Below, in pieces: positions 9,030-19,581 of a stretch of DNA of 64,000 nt (within the stretch, counting starts at the first letter, position 1; every line of letters starts with the position of its first letter). The notes beneath the pieces were generated by a model. It did not search any database, was not told where the DNA came from, and was given only the letters and a program-made list of their open reading frames with translations. The stretch is from Prado023 sp963818445 (lineage in GTDB: Bacteria > Actinomycetota > Actinomycetes > S36-B12 > CAIYMF01): the NCBI GenBank assembly GCA_963818445.1, contig CAWFSG010000003.1:51149-115148 (forward strand). Reading direction: 5' to 3'. A program made the translations under genes and the position numbers.

Positions 9030-10040
9030 CTACCCGCGCCCAGTCAGCTCCGCGGCGGCGACGTAGCCCAGGACCCGCTGGCGGTGGGTCAACGCCACCG
9101 CCTCGATGATGACCGCGAGGTTGCGCCCGGGCTGGACCGGGATGAGCACGCGGGCCAGTGGCACGCCGAACACCTCCTGCACCTGCTCGTTGATGCCGAT
9201 GCGCTCGTACTCCTTGTCGATGTCCCGGGACTCGAGGACCACCACGACGGTGATCCGGCCGTCACTGCGGATCGAGCCGATCCCGAACAGCTCCTCGACG
9301 TCGACCGAGCCCACGCCGGGGATGCTGATCACGAAGCCGGCATCGGGCAGGGCCCGGCCGCGCAGGTGGTCGCCGGAGATCCGACGGACCTCGACGACGT
9401 CGTCGGCGATCAGCCGGTGGCCACGCCGGACGAGTTCAAGGGTGGTCTCGGACTGCCCGATTCCGGCGTCGCCGAGGATCAGCACCCCCTCGCCATGCAC
9501 GTCCACGAGCCCAGCCTCGATCACCTGGCGCGGGGCCAGGGCGTGGATGAGCAGCCACGTCAGGGCGCTGGCGAACGGGCTGGTCTCCATCTCGGTCACG
9601 AACACCGGCACGTCATGGCGGTCCGCGGCGGCCACCATGTCGGGCATCACGTGCAGCCCGCGGGCCACGATCAGCGCGGGGAACCCGAGGGCGAAGTAGT
9701 CGTCGAGTCGCTTGGCCCGGATGCCCGGCTCCAGGCTCGAGAGGTAGGCGGTCTCGATCCAGCCGATGATCTGCAGCCGGTCGGAGCTGAACGCCTGGAG
9801 GTAGCCGGTGAGCTGCAGCCCCGGCCGGTTGACCTCGGAGGTGGTGATCTGGACCGGCTCGAGGTCCAGGTGCCCACCGGCGACGCGCATGAGGCCCAGT
9901 CGGTCGACGATCTCGGGCAACGGGATCGAGTACCCCGAGGGCTCGCCGCCCGGCCTGCCGTCGCCCGGCCCGCCACCACTCGGCCCGCGCCCGCCGCCTG
10001 CTCCCGCGCCCGCCCCGCCGCGTCCCAATCGTCCCGGCAC
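9030..10040 (-). CDS. HPr kinase/phosphorylase paralogue with degenerate active site (candidate pseudokinase)
   Basis: A 336-residue protein with both HprK domains: the N-terminal domain (NRPGLQLTGYLQAF, about 71-84) and the C-terminal P-loop domain. Key residues are changed. The P-loop reads GDAGIGQS (190-197), with Gln replacing the nucleotide-binding Lys, and the conserved catalytic His is Glu175 (VIEAGLVDV). The RGHRLIADD strand is kept. The second signature is weak (ISIPGVGSVDVEELFGIGS). The first 35 residues are a Gly/Pro-rich tail absent from the neighbouring copy. Start GTG 10040 lies 1 nt after the phosphatase stop, so it is the third gene of the operon. Phosphoryl transfer looks unlikely from the sequence; a regulatory role is inference. 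Confidence 0.85.
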   Translation of the reverse strand: MPGRLGRGGAGAGAGGGRGPSGGGPGDGRPGGEPSGYSIPLPEIVDRLGLMRVAGGHLDLEPVQITTSEVNRPGLQLTGYLQAFSSDRLQIIGWIETAYLSSLEPGIRAKRLDDYFALGFPALIVARGLHVMPDMVAAADRHDVPVFVTEMETSPFASALTWLLIHALAPRQVIEAGLVDVHGEGVLILGDAGIGQSETTLELVRRGHRLIADDVVEVRRISGDHLRGRALPDAGFVISIPGVGSVDVEELFGIGSIRSDGRITVVVVLESRDIDKEYERIGINEQVQEVFGVPLARVLIPVQPGRNLAVIIEAVALTHRQRVLGYVAAAELTGRG

Positions 10041-10041
10041 C

Positions 10042-10773
10042 TCAGACCACCAACTTCTCACGCAACATCGCCACGGAGTCCGCAAGGAACCCGTGGGCCA
10101 TCAGGTATCCGACCACTGAGCCGTACTGCGCGTCGAGACCCGACAACAGCCCGCTCATGGCGTGGTCCGGGGACCCGCCGAGCACTTCGAACAGGCGCGG
10201 GGACACCGGGACCCCGCCGGACACCAGTGCGCCCATCGCCGCATTCAGCCAGGCCCCGTCGAGGTTCAGGGCGCTCTGGGTGTAGTCGGCCACGACGGCC
10301 GTCCGATCGACTCCAGCCGCCTCGAGTGCCAGCGCCACGACCAGCCCCGTCCGGTCCTTGCCTGCGGTGCAGTGCACGAGCACCGGGGCCGGCCCACTGT
10401 CGGCGATGACCGACACGGCTGTGGCGATCGTCCACCCCGATTCGGTCAGGACCTGCGTGTAGAGCGCCTGGAGGCTGAAGACTCCGTCACTGTCGACGAG
10501 GGAGGACCGCGAGCCACCGTGGATCGGCAGCCAGACGTGCAGGGCACCGGGCAGCACGGACCGCGAATGGTCCTGGGATCGCTCCAGCGGGGAGCGCAGG
10601 TCGATGACCACGCCGATCCGCATGGCCGCGAGGTCGGCGGCGCCCGTGGCGGTCACGCCCGCGAGCGAATCGCTGCGGAAGAGCTGGCCGAACCGGGTCG
10701 TACCCCCAGAGGCGGGATACCCCCCGACGTCGCGGAAGTTGTGGGTCCCGTCGACATCCAGCCGCCCGGTCAC
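10042..10773 (-). CDS. tyrosine-protein phosphatase (Y_phosphatase3 / dual-specificity type)
   Basis: A 243-residue Cys-based phosphatase. The signature loop is HCTAGKDRTG with Cys135 and Arg141; the N-terminus carries the family hallmarks NFRDVGGYP, FGQLFRSDSL and VVIDLRSPLE (general-acid region). No signal peptide. It starts with GTG 10773, which overlaps the TGA of the upstream HprK gene by 3 nt (GTGA), implying translational coupling. It ends 1 nt before the degenerate HprK gene. Sitting between two HprK-family genes, its most natural substrate would be a phosphoprotein handled by them, but this is inferred from gene order only. Such phosphatases can also act on phosphoinositides or phosphotyrosine. 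Confidence 0.88.
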   Translation of the reverse strand: MTGRLDVDGTHNFRDVGGYPASGGTTRFGQLFRSDSLAGVTATGAADLAAMRIGVVIDLRSPLERSQDHSRSVLPGALHVWLPIHGGSRSSLVDSDGVFSLQALYTQVLTESGWTIATAVSVIADSGPAPVLVHCTAGKDRTGLVVALALEAAGVDRTAVVADYTQSALNLDGAWLNAAMGALVSGGVPVSPRLFEVLGGSPDHAMSGLLSGLDAQYGSVVGYLMAHGFLADSVAMLREKLVV

Positions 10774-11726
10774 GCCAGCCTCCCGAACACCTCGGAGGAC
10801 GGCCCCCGGGGGTCGTTGCGGCTGGGCCGCAGAAGCCTGTGTGCACGTTGGTCCATGGCGGCCGTCTCGACGAGGATCGCGGTGTTGCGCCCCGGGCGGA
10901 CGGGGATCGTCACCAGCGGCAGCTCCACCCCGAGTATCTCCATCCGATCGGGCTCCAGGGAGTAGTCATGGTCGGGATCGAGGGGCACCAGGTTGACCAC
11001 CATGCTGATCTCGCTGGTCGCCTTCACGGATCCGATGCCGAACATCAGCCGCAGGTTGACGATCCCGATGCCCTTGATCTCCATGAAGTGGCGCACCAGC
11101 CCCGGGGCGCGGCCGACCAGGTCACGGTCGGAGGGGCGGCGGACCTCGACCGTGTCGTCGGCGACCAGGCGGTGCCCGCGGCGGATCAGCTCGAGGGCTG
11201 TCTCGGACTTGCCGATCCCGCTGCGGCCCAGGATCAGGACACCCTCGCCGGCCACGTCGAGCAGGCCCGCGTGCAGCACCTCCCGGGGTGCCAGCTCCAG
11301 GGCGAGGAACCAGGTGAGCTGGGCTGCGAACTCCGTCGTGGCCTGCGGGGTCCGCAGCAGCGGGATGCCGTACTTGTCGGCCAGTTGCACGGACCCGGAC
11401 GTGACGGACAGGTCGTTGGTCAGGATCGCAGCGGGGACCCCGACCCGGGCGAACTGGGCCAGCCGCTCCCAGCGCTCCTCCTCCGGCAGCGTCAGCAGGT
11501 AGCCGATCTCGGCGCGCCCGACAATCTGGATCTGCGAGCTGGGGAACTGCTCGGAGTAGCCGGCCCACTGCAGGCCGGGCCGGTTCAGGTCCGGCGTGGT
11601 GACCAGGCGTTCGGCCATGTCGACGCCGGCGTCGGTGACCACCTCGAGGGAGAAGTGCTCGACGATGGCCGCCAGTGGGACGCCACGCAGGGACGCCAGC
11701 CCCCTGATCACCTGGGTGGAGTCCAT
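10770..11726 (-). CDS. HPr kinase/phosphorylase (HprK family), active site intact
   Basis: A 318-residue HprK/P homologue. The N-terminal domain holds DLNRPGLQWAGYSEQFP; the C-terminal domain holds the P-loop GRSGIGKS (167-174), the catalytic His152 (VLHAGLLDV), RGHRLVADD (Asp190-191) and the second signature EIKGIGIVNLRLMFGIGSV. The known family phosphorylates and dephosphorylates Ser46 of the PTS protein HPr in Firmicutes and Proteobacteria; it is not typical of Actinomycetota. No ptsH or other PTS gene is visible here, so the substrate may differ. Start ATG 11726 has TACCCT seven bases upstream (leaderless promoter). First gene of a three-gene operon. Confidence 0.9.
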   Translation of the reverse strand: MDSTQVIRGLASLRGVPLAAIVEHFSLEVVTDAGVDMAERLVTTPDLNRPGLQWAGYSEQFPSSQIQIVGRAEIGYLLTLPEEERWERLAQFARVGVPAAILTNDLSVTSGSVQLADKYGIPLLRTPQATTEFAAQLTWFLALELAPREVLHAGLLDVAGEGVLILGRSGIGKSETALELIRRGHRLVADDTVEVRRPSDRDLVGRAPGLVRHFMEIKGIGIVNLRLMFGIGSVKATSEISMVVNLVPLDPDHDYSLEPDRMEILGVELPLVTIPVRPGRNTAILVETAAMDQRAHRLLRPSRNDPRGPSSEVFGRLA

Positions 11727-11845
11727 TCCCCCGAGGGTAGGGGGCTGGTGGGCGAAGTGCTGGCTGGCGGGGGTCGGTGACGCCTCGAAGGCCTCCGATG
11801 CCGAGCGCGGGCACCGCACGGGCACGACGGGGGAGGATGTCGGCC

Positions 11846-12622
11846 ATGACCCGTCCCGAGGACCTGTTGCACAACCGAGCGCTGTGGGACCTGGTCAACG
11901 ACCAGTTCTCCGGCGCCGACGGCCTGGAGCTCTGGCGGCGGACGGAGGTCGTATGGGGGTTGTTCGCCACGCCGGAGTCCGAGGTGGGCGTGCTCGGGGA
12001 CGTGGCAGGCCTCGATGTCGTGGAGCTCGGGTGCGGCACCGCGCACGTCTCAGCCTGGCTGGCACGGATGGGCGCGCGGCCGGTGGCCATCGACCAGTCC
12101 GGCGCCCAGCTCGCCTCCGCGCGCGCCGCGCAGGCCGAGCACGGGATGGGATTCGCGCTGCTGCAGGCCGACGCCGAGCACGTGCCGCTGGCCGGGAGGT
12201 GCGCCGACCTGGTGATCAGCGAGCATGGCGCCCCGGCCTGGTGCGAGCCGGACGCGTGGATCGGCGAGGCAGCCCGGATCCTGCGCCCCGGCGGTCGGCT
12301 GGTGTTCCTCACCAACAGCCCCCTGTCCGCGATGTGCGTCCCTGCCGAGGGCGGCCCGGCCGGCGAGCACCTGCTGCGGGGTCCCGCCGAGCTCCGGGAG
12401 ATCCGGTGGCCGGGCGGTGGCGTGGAGCACCATCCGGGCCATGGCGAGTGGATCCGGGTGCTGGGAGCCCACGGCTTCGTCGTCGAGGGCCTTCGCGAGC
12501 TGCACGCCCCGACCGACCACGACCCCGGCCGGGCGGCCGTGGACTTCTACGACATCGCCGACCTGGCCTGGGCCCGCCGCTGGCCCGCGGAGGACCTCTG
12601 GTCGGCCCGACTCACCCGGTGA
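11846..12622 (+). CDS. class I SAM-dependent methyltransferase
   Basis: A 258-residue methyltransferase. Motif I is VVELGCGTA, the acidic end of strand beta2 is PVAIDQSGAQL, motif II region is LLQADAEHVPLA, and post-II is LVISEHGAPAWCEP followed by ARILRPGGRLVFLTN. The core resembles Methyltransf_11. Start ATG 11846 is favoured because GGGAGG (11831-11836) sits 9 nt upstream; an ATG at 11837 directly abuts that site. It is divergent from the HprK operon. No substrate is indicated by neighbours. Confidence 0.85.
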   Translation: MTRPEDLLHNRALWDLVNDQFSGADGLELWRRTEVVWGLFATPESEVGVLGDVAGLDVVELGCGTAHVSAWLARMGARPVAIDQSGAQLASARAAQAEHGMGFALLQADAEHVPLAGRCADLVISEHGAPAWCEPDAWIGEAARILRPGGRLVFLTNSPLSAMCVPAEGGPAGEHLLRGPAELREIRWPGGGVEHHPGHGEWIRVLGAHGFVVEGLRELHAPTDHDPGRAAVDFYDIADLAWARRWPAEDLWSARLTR

Positions 12623-12718
12623 CCGGGAGCACGACACGACCACACCGATGTCAGCCCCCTGTTGTTCGATGATCCCCGTGACCGATGATGGGGATATCGG
12701 TTCACCCAGGAGGCCCGC

Positions 12719-14554
12719 ATGGCCGCTCGACGCGGTTCGATCATCCCGCTGATCATCGCGGGGCTGCTGGGCCTCGTGCTGGTCCTGGTCGTCCGCCAGT
12801 GGGTGGGCGGCGGCAACGGCGATGCGCAGGCCGGGGGTGAGCCCGCCGAGTCCTCGACACCGGCTGCCCAGGCTCCCGAGGGGTGCACGACGGTGTCGAT
12901 CGTGGCCTCCAGCGAGAAGGCGGCCCTGTTGGGCACGCTGGCCGAGAAGTACAACGGCTCGAGCCCGGCCGTCGACGGGGAATGCATGTGGATGACCGTG
13001 TCCACGAAGGCCAGCGGCGCCGCCGCAACGGCGCTGGCCCGCGGCTGGGACGAGAAGGTCGACGGCCCGACCCCCGACGTCTGGAGCCCGGCGTCGAGCT
13101 CGTGGGCGGTGCTCGTCGACCAGGGGTCCACCGATCTCGACCGCCCCAGCCCGATGCCCAAGGAGCGCCCGTCGCTGGTGCAGACCCCGCTGGTCATCGC
13201 CATGCCGCTTCCCATGGCCCAGGCCCTGGGCTGGCCGGACGCGCAGATCGGCTGGAAGGACCTCGCCGCGATCGCGAAGTCGCCGAAGGGCTGGGCGAGC
13301 AAGGACCATCCCGAGTGGGGCCGCTTCAAGCTCGGCAAGACCAACCCGTACTTCTCGACCTCCGGGCTGAACGCCACGATCGCGTCCTACTTCGCGGCGA
13401 CCGGCGTCTCCAGCGACCTCACGTCCGCGCAGGTCGCTGACCCCGAGACCCGCGCGTTCGTCAAGCAGCTGGAGTCCTCCGTCGTCCACTACGGCGACAC
13501 GACGTTGACCTTCCTGGAGAACATGACCCGGGAGGCGGCCGCCGGGCAGGGCCTGACCTACGTCTCGGCGGTCACGGTCGAGGAGAAGTCCGTCCTGGAC
13601 TACAACCTCGGCAACCCGACCGGGAACCCCGCGACCCTGGGCCAGCAGCCGCCGCCGACGGTCCCCCTGGCGGCGGTGTACCCCTCGGATGGCACCCTGG
13701 TCTCGGACAATCCGTGGATCACGCTGGACGCCGCGTGGGTTGACGACGCCACGCGTCGCGCCGCCGCGGACTTCCTCAGCTGGCTGCACCAGCCCGACCA
13801 GCAGAAGGTCTTCACCGGCGCAGGGTTCCGGACCTTCGAGGGTGAGCCGGGTGCGGCGATCACGCAGGCCAATGGGCTGCTCCCCGCCGGGCCGGCCAAC
13901 GTCCTCGCCCCGCCCTCCCCCGCGGTGCTGGCCGACGTGCAGAAGTCCTGGGACGAGTTGCGCAAGCGTGCGCACGTGCTGTTCGTGATGGACGTGTCCG
14001 GGTCGATGGGCGAGCTGGTCACCTCGTCGGGCCAGACGAAGCTGCAGCTGGCCCAGGAGGCGGCCATCTCGGCGTTCGAGGGGTTCGCCAAGGACGACGA
14101 GGTCGGCCTCTGGCAGTTCTCGACCGAACGCGGACCGAACCTCGAGCCCTGGCTCGAGATGCAGCCGGTCGGCCCGGCCAGCACATCCGTCCCAGCGATG
14201 CAGGCCGACGTGGCCGCCATGGTCCCCGACGGCGGCACCGCGCTCTATGCCACGCTGCGCAAGGCCCAGGAGCGCATGCTCTCCGACCTGGACACCAAGC
14301 GCATCAACGCGATCGTCCTGCTCTCCGACGGCGTGAACGAGTACCCGCCCGACAACGACCTCGACAGCCTGCTCGAGCAGTTGCAGGGCGAGAGCCTGGA
14401 CACCAGCGTGCGCGTGTTCCCGATCGGCTACGGCGAGGGGGCGGACCCCGAGTCCCTGGGAGCGATCGCCGAGGCCTCTCGCGGGACGTACTACGAGGCC
14501 AACGACCCGGCGAGCATCCAGAAGGTCCTGGCCAGCGTGCTGTCGAACTTCTGA
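12719..14554 (+). CDS. membrane-anchored solute-binding and von Willebrand factor A domain protein
   Basis: 611 residues. One N-terminal signal/anchor helix (IIPLIIAGLLGLVLVLVV) is followed by a Thr/Ser/Pro-rich linker. Residues ~55-400 resemble an extracellular solute-binding protein (VSIVASSEKAALLGTLAEKY, SGAAATALARGW, TPDVWSPASSSWAVL). From about residue 418 there is a VWA domain with the MIDAS motif DVSGSMG, Thr in DGGTALYATL and Asp in VLLSDGVNEY. The exposed VWA would bind a metal-coordinated protein ligand outside the membrane. RBS CAGGAGG precedes ATG 12719. The next gene follows 24 nt later, so the two are probably co-transcribed. Ligand unknown. Confidence 0.88.
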   Translation: MAARRGSIIPLIIAGLLGLVLVLVVRQWVGGGNGDAQAGGEPAESSTPAAQAPEGCTTVSIVASSEKAALLGTLAEKYNGSSPAVDGECMWMTVSTKASGAAATALARGWDEKVDGPTPDVWSPASSSWAVLVDQGSTDLDRPSPMPKERPSLVQTPLVIAMPLPMAQALGWPDAQIGWKDLAAIAKSPKGWASKDHPEWGRFKLGKTNPYFSTSGLNATIASYFAATGVSSDLTSAQVADPETRAFVKQLESSVVHYGDTTLTFLENMTREAAAGQGLTYVSAVTVEEKSVLDYNLGNPTGNPATLGQQPPPTVPLAAVYPSDGTLVSDNPWITLDAAWVDDATRRAAADFLSWLHQPDQQKVFTGAGFRTFEGEPGAAITQANGLLPAGPANVLAPPSPAVLADVQKSWDELRKRAHVLFVMDVSGSMGELVTSSGQTKLQLAQEAAISAFEGFAKDDEVGLWQFSTERGPNLEPWLEMQPVGPASTSVPAMQADVAAMVPDGGTALYATLRKAQERMLSDLDTKRINAIVLLSDGVNEYPPDNDLDSLLEQLQGESLDTSVRVFPIGYGEGADPESLGAIAEASRGTYYEANDPASIQKVLASVLSNF

Positions 14555-14578
14555 GCGCACACCCGGCACACTGGGGCC

Positions 14579-15352
14579 ATGTCCGCGCGCGAGGAGATCC
14601 GTGACCCCTGGGGGTGGCTGGTCGCCGCCGTGTGCGGTGGGCTGGCCTGGGCGGTCCTGGCCGGCCAGATGGGCGCCGCCGCCGTGCTGATGGGCCTGCT
14701 CATCGGCAGCGTGGTCCTCGGGACGAAGGTCGCTGTGGGCGCGATCCGCGACCGGGGGTCGGAACCCCGCGCCCTCGAGCGTCCGCGGGACCGCCTCCCC
14801 GCGGCGCCGGAGGGCAGCATCCAGGCCGGACTGCTGGCTCGCTCCCACGCGGCGGTGGACCGGCTCGAGGACCTCGTGGGCCGTCCGTCGGACCCCTGGA
14901 TCGCCGGTGAGGTCCGCGGCGTCCTGACCGACAGCCGGCCCGTGGTCGATGCGATCGAGGAGATGGCGGGCCGGATCACCCTGCTGGACTCCAGCATCGT
15001 CGCAGCGCGGCCGAATGCCCTCGCACAGGAGATCGCGGCCCTGCAGGGGCAGATGCAGCACACGACCGACCCCGACGTGCGCCGCGAGCAGGGGAAGGCG
15101 CTGGCTGCCCTGGACGGCCAGGCCGATTCCGTGGATCGGCTCCTGCGCCGCCGCGACTCCGCACTGGCCCAGATGCAGGCCTCAGCTGTGGGGCTGGAGG
15201 GCCTGGCCGCCCGCAGTGGTGAGCTGGTGGCCCTGGGCCCCGCTGGTCACGACACGGAGGAGGCGTCCCGCATCGTCGAGGACCTGACGAACTCCCTGGA
15301 CGCCGTGCGTTCCGGGGTCGACGAGGCACGCACCCTCCTGCGCGACCTCTGA
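14579..15352 (+). CDS. membrane protein with long coiled-coil region, function unknown
   Basis: 257 residues. Two closely spaced hydrophobic segments at the N-terminus (GWLVAAVCGGLAWAVLAGQM, AAVLMGLLIGSVVLGT) precede a largely helical, charged region (about 80-257) with heptad-like Leu/Ala spacing. The layout resembles XpaC-like proteins that accompany VWA and TelA genes in actinobacteria, but I see no diagnostic motif. CACACT lies six bases ahead of ATG 14579. It follows the VWA protein gene by 24 nt and probably acts with it at the membrane. Confidence 0.7.
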   Translation: MSAREEIRDPWGWLVAAVCGGLAWAVLAGQMGAAAVLMGLLIGSVVLGTKVAVGAIRDRGSEPRALERPRDRLPAAPEGSIQAGLLARSHAAVDRLEDLVGRPSDPWIAGEVRGVLTDSRPVVDAIEEMAGRITLLDSSIVAARPNALAQEIAALQGQMQHTTDPDVRREQGKALAALDGQADSVDRLLRRRDSALAQMQASAVGLEGLAARSGELVALGPAGHDTEEASRIVEDLTNSLDAVRSGVDEARTLLRDL

Positions 15353-15413
15353 CCCGGGCCGTCACCGGCCACGGCATCAGTGCTGCCGTCGTGCCAGCCT
15401 GCCGCCGATGGGG

Positions 15414-16082
15414 TCAGGCCACCGACACCACGCGCTCGTACGACAGGCGCGGGCTTCGCGGGAACTGCCCATCGGCCGCGGGGTGCCCGATGTTCACGAC
15501 CAGGAACGAGCGCTGACGGCCGTCGGGGAAGAAGTCGGCGTCCACGCCCGCCTTGTCGAAGCCGCCCATGGGTCCGGCGGCCAGCCCCGCGGCGCGCAGG
15601 CCGATCATGAAGTAGGCCGCCTGCAGGGCCCCGTTGAACGAGCCGAACGCATGGCGCGCGGACTCGTCAGCGAACCCGTCTTGGGCTTTTGGCGAGCTCG
15701 GCAGGACTTCGGGAAGCGTGTCGTGGAAGTCGACGTCGTAGCTCAGGATCGCCACGAGCGGCGCCGACTGCGCCTTGGCCCGGTTCCCCGGCGCCAGCCG
15801 AGCGGTGAGCCGCTCACGGCCCTCGGCCGAGCGCACGAGGGTGACGCGCATCGGCTGTCCGTTCATCGCTGTGGGCGCCCACTTGACGAGCTCGTGGACT
15901 GCGCGCATCTGCGCGTCGGTCACCGGCTCGTCGGTGAAGCGGTAGGCCGTGTGCGCCTCGCGGAACAGCAGGTCCGCCCCGCTGTCGTCCAGCGCCAGGG
16001 CAGCGCTGTCGGGGACGACGGTGAGGCGGGACGAGCCGTAGGGGGTGGAGCCGTGCTCGAGGTCATCGCGCAGGGGATTCAT
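15414..16082 (-). CDS. nitroreductase-family NAD(P)H oxidoreductase (RutE/malonic semialdehyde reductase-like)
   Basis: 222 residues of the FMN-dependent nitroreductase family, closest by motif to RutE: LLFREAHTAYRFTDEPV, ELVKWAPTAMNGQPMRV, APLVAILSYDVDFHDTLPEV, NGALQAAYFMIGLRAAGLA, GPMGGFDKAGVDADFF and the end FPRSPRLSYERVV. It would reduce an aldehyde, quinone or nitro compound with NAD(P)H. Pyrimidine-catabolism genes (rutA-D) are absent nearby, so a detoxification role is as likely. ATG 16082 is preceded by CTGGAGG. A MarR-like palindrome lies about 30 nt upstream, suggesting induction by a small aromatic or oxidant. Confidence 0.85.
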   Translation of the reverse strand: MNPLRDDLEHGSTPYGSSRLTVVPDSAALALDDSGADLLFREAHTAYRFTDEPVTDAQMRAVHELVKWAPTAMNGQPMRVTLVRSAEGRERLTARLAPGNRAKAQSAPLVAILSYDVDFHDTLPEVLPSSPKAQDGFADESARHAFGSFNGALQAAYFMIGLRAAGLAAGPMGGFDKAGVDADFFPDGRQRSFLVVNIGHPAADGQFPRSPRLSYERVVSVA

Positions 16083-16112
16083 GGGGTCCTCCAGAAGGTC
16101 GGCGTGGGATGA

Positions 16113-16130
16113 TAGTTGAACTCTCATCTA
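16113..16130 (-). promoter_or_regulatory. MarR-like operator upstream of nitroreductase gene
   Basis: Imperfect palindrome TAGTTGAACTCTCATCTA, extended by GA and TC on the outer ends (16111-16132). The outer arms GATAGTTGA and its inverted partner match at 8 of 9 positions. It shares the nine bases TAGTTGAAC and the CA-x-CT right half with a palindrome before the dioxygenase gene (53021-53040). Sites of the TAGTTGAA/TTCAACTA kind are typical of MarR-family repressors. No marR gene is in this window. Confidence 0.55.
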
Positions 16131-16169
16131 TCTTCCCAACACCGGGCCTCGCCGATGCATTCCCACCGG

Positions 16170-18739
<2,570 letters not shown>

Positions 18740-18848
18740 GGGGGCATCCTCCCGCGATCCCGCCCGGGGCAGCGAATCCGGGGTTGCACCGGCGGTCCCA
18801 TGCCACATCCGTCACGGTGCGATCCGCACGAACTGCCTGCCCGGGGGT

Positions 18849-18876
18849 GCATCCGAACGAACCCCCTGACCCGAAT
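18849..18876 (+). promoter_or_regulatory. candidate SigK-type promoter ahead of the ECF sigma gene
   Basis: GCATCC (18849-18854), 16-nt spacer, CCGAAT (18871-18876). This closely matches the mycobacterial SigK consensus (CCATCC, then CCGAAT), suggesting autoregulation of the sigma/anti-sigma operon. The rest of the 204-nt gap between pepN and 18943 shows no gene. A GTGAGGAGG site at 18926-18934 would serve an ATG at 18943. Confidence 0.5.
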
Positions 18877-19023
18877 AGATGTGTGACGGGCCCACGACCA
18901 GACCTGGTGTGGAACACGAGATTGCGTGAGGAGGCGCCCACGATGAGCGTGATGGCACCTCTGAGGCCCATTCCCGCGATGCGGTCGCACCATCCGGTGC
19001 GAGTGTTTGGCACTATCAGTCCC

Positions 19024-19581
19024 ATGCACTCCGAGATGACCGACATGGAGGTCGCGCTCGGCTTCCGCTCCGGCCACGAGGACTCCCTGGCCGAGGCGTA
19101 CCGCCGTTGGTCGCGATTGGTGCACGCGACGGCCCTGCGGTCGACCGGGAACGCCGAGGACGCCGCCGACATCACGCAGACGGTGTTCGTGAACGCCTGG
19201 CGCGGTCGCGAGACCTACCGGCCCGAGGCTGGGTCGCTTCCCGGCTGGTTGATGACCATCACCCGGCGCCGGATCGCCGACCACTGGGAGTCCCGCACTC
19301 GCGACGCGAAGGTGCGCTCGGCAGTCGAGTCGGTCGAGCCCGCCATCGACTTCGCCCCCCCGGACACCGAGCGCGTCGCCGCGCAGATGTTCGTCGCCGA
19401 CGAGATCGAGCGGCTGGGCGATCCCGCAGGTCGGATCATCCGGATGGCGTTCTACGAGGACCTGACCCATACCCAGATCGCCGACCGGCTGCAGATGCCG
19501 ATCGGAACCGTGAAGAGCCACATACGCCGGTCGCTGGAACGGCTGCGCGCAAGGATGGAGGTGGAAGATGTCGCACTGTGA
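19024..19581 (+). CDS. ECF sigma factor, SigK-like
   Basis: 185 residues with sigma-70 region 2 (LAEAYRRWSRLVHATALRST, EDAADITQTVFVNAWRGRE, YRPEAGSLPGWLMTITRRR) and region 4 (RIIRMAFYEDLTHTQIADRL, PIGTVKSHIRRSLERLR). It directs RNA polymerase to a small regulon and is held by the co-transcribed RskA-like anti-sigma factor. Start choice: ATG 19024 has CACTAT seven bases upstream and gives a standard ECF length. An in-frame ATG at 18943 has a strong GTGAGGAGG site, but the 27 extra codons have clearly lower third-position GC than the gene, so I prefer 19024. Confidence 0.88.
   Translation: MHSEMTDMEVALGFRSGHEDSLAEAYRRWSRLVHATALRSTGNAEDAADITQTVFVNAWRGRETYRPEAGSLPGWLMTITRRRIADHWESRTRDAKVRSAVESVEPAIDFAPPDTERVAAQMFVADEIERLGDPAGRIIRMAFYEDLTHTQIADRLQMPIGTVKSHIRRSLERLRARMEVEDVAL

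Noticed and set aside
12050..15061. A 1,003-residue open frame on the minus strand
   Set aside because: It is the antisense of the methyltransferase, VWA and coiled-coil genes; its residues (mostly Arg, Gly, Asp, His, Gln, Val) are the usual product of a GC-rich shadow frame, with no motif.
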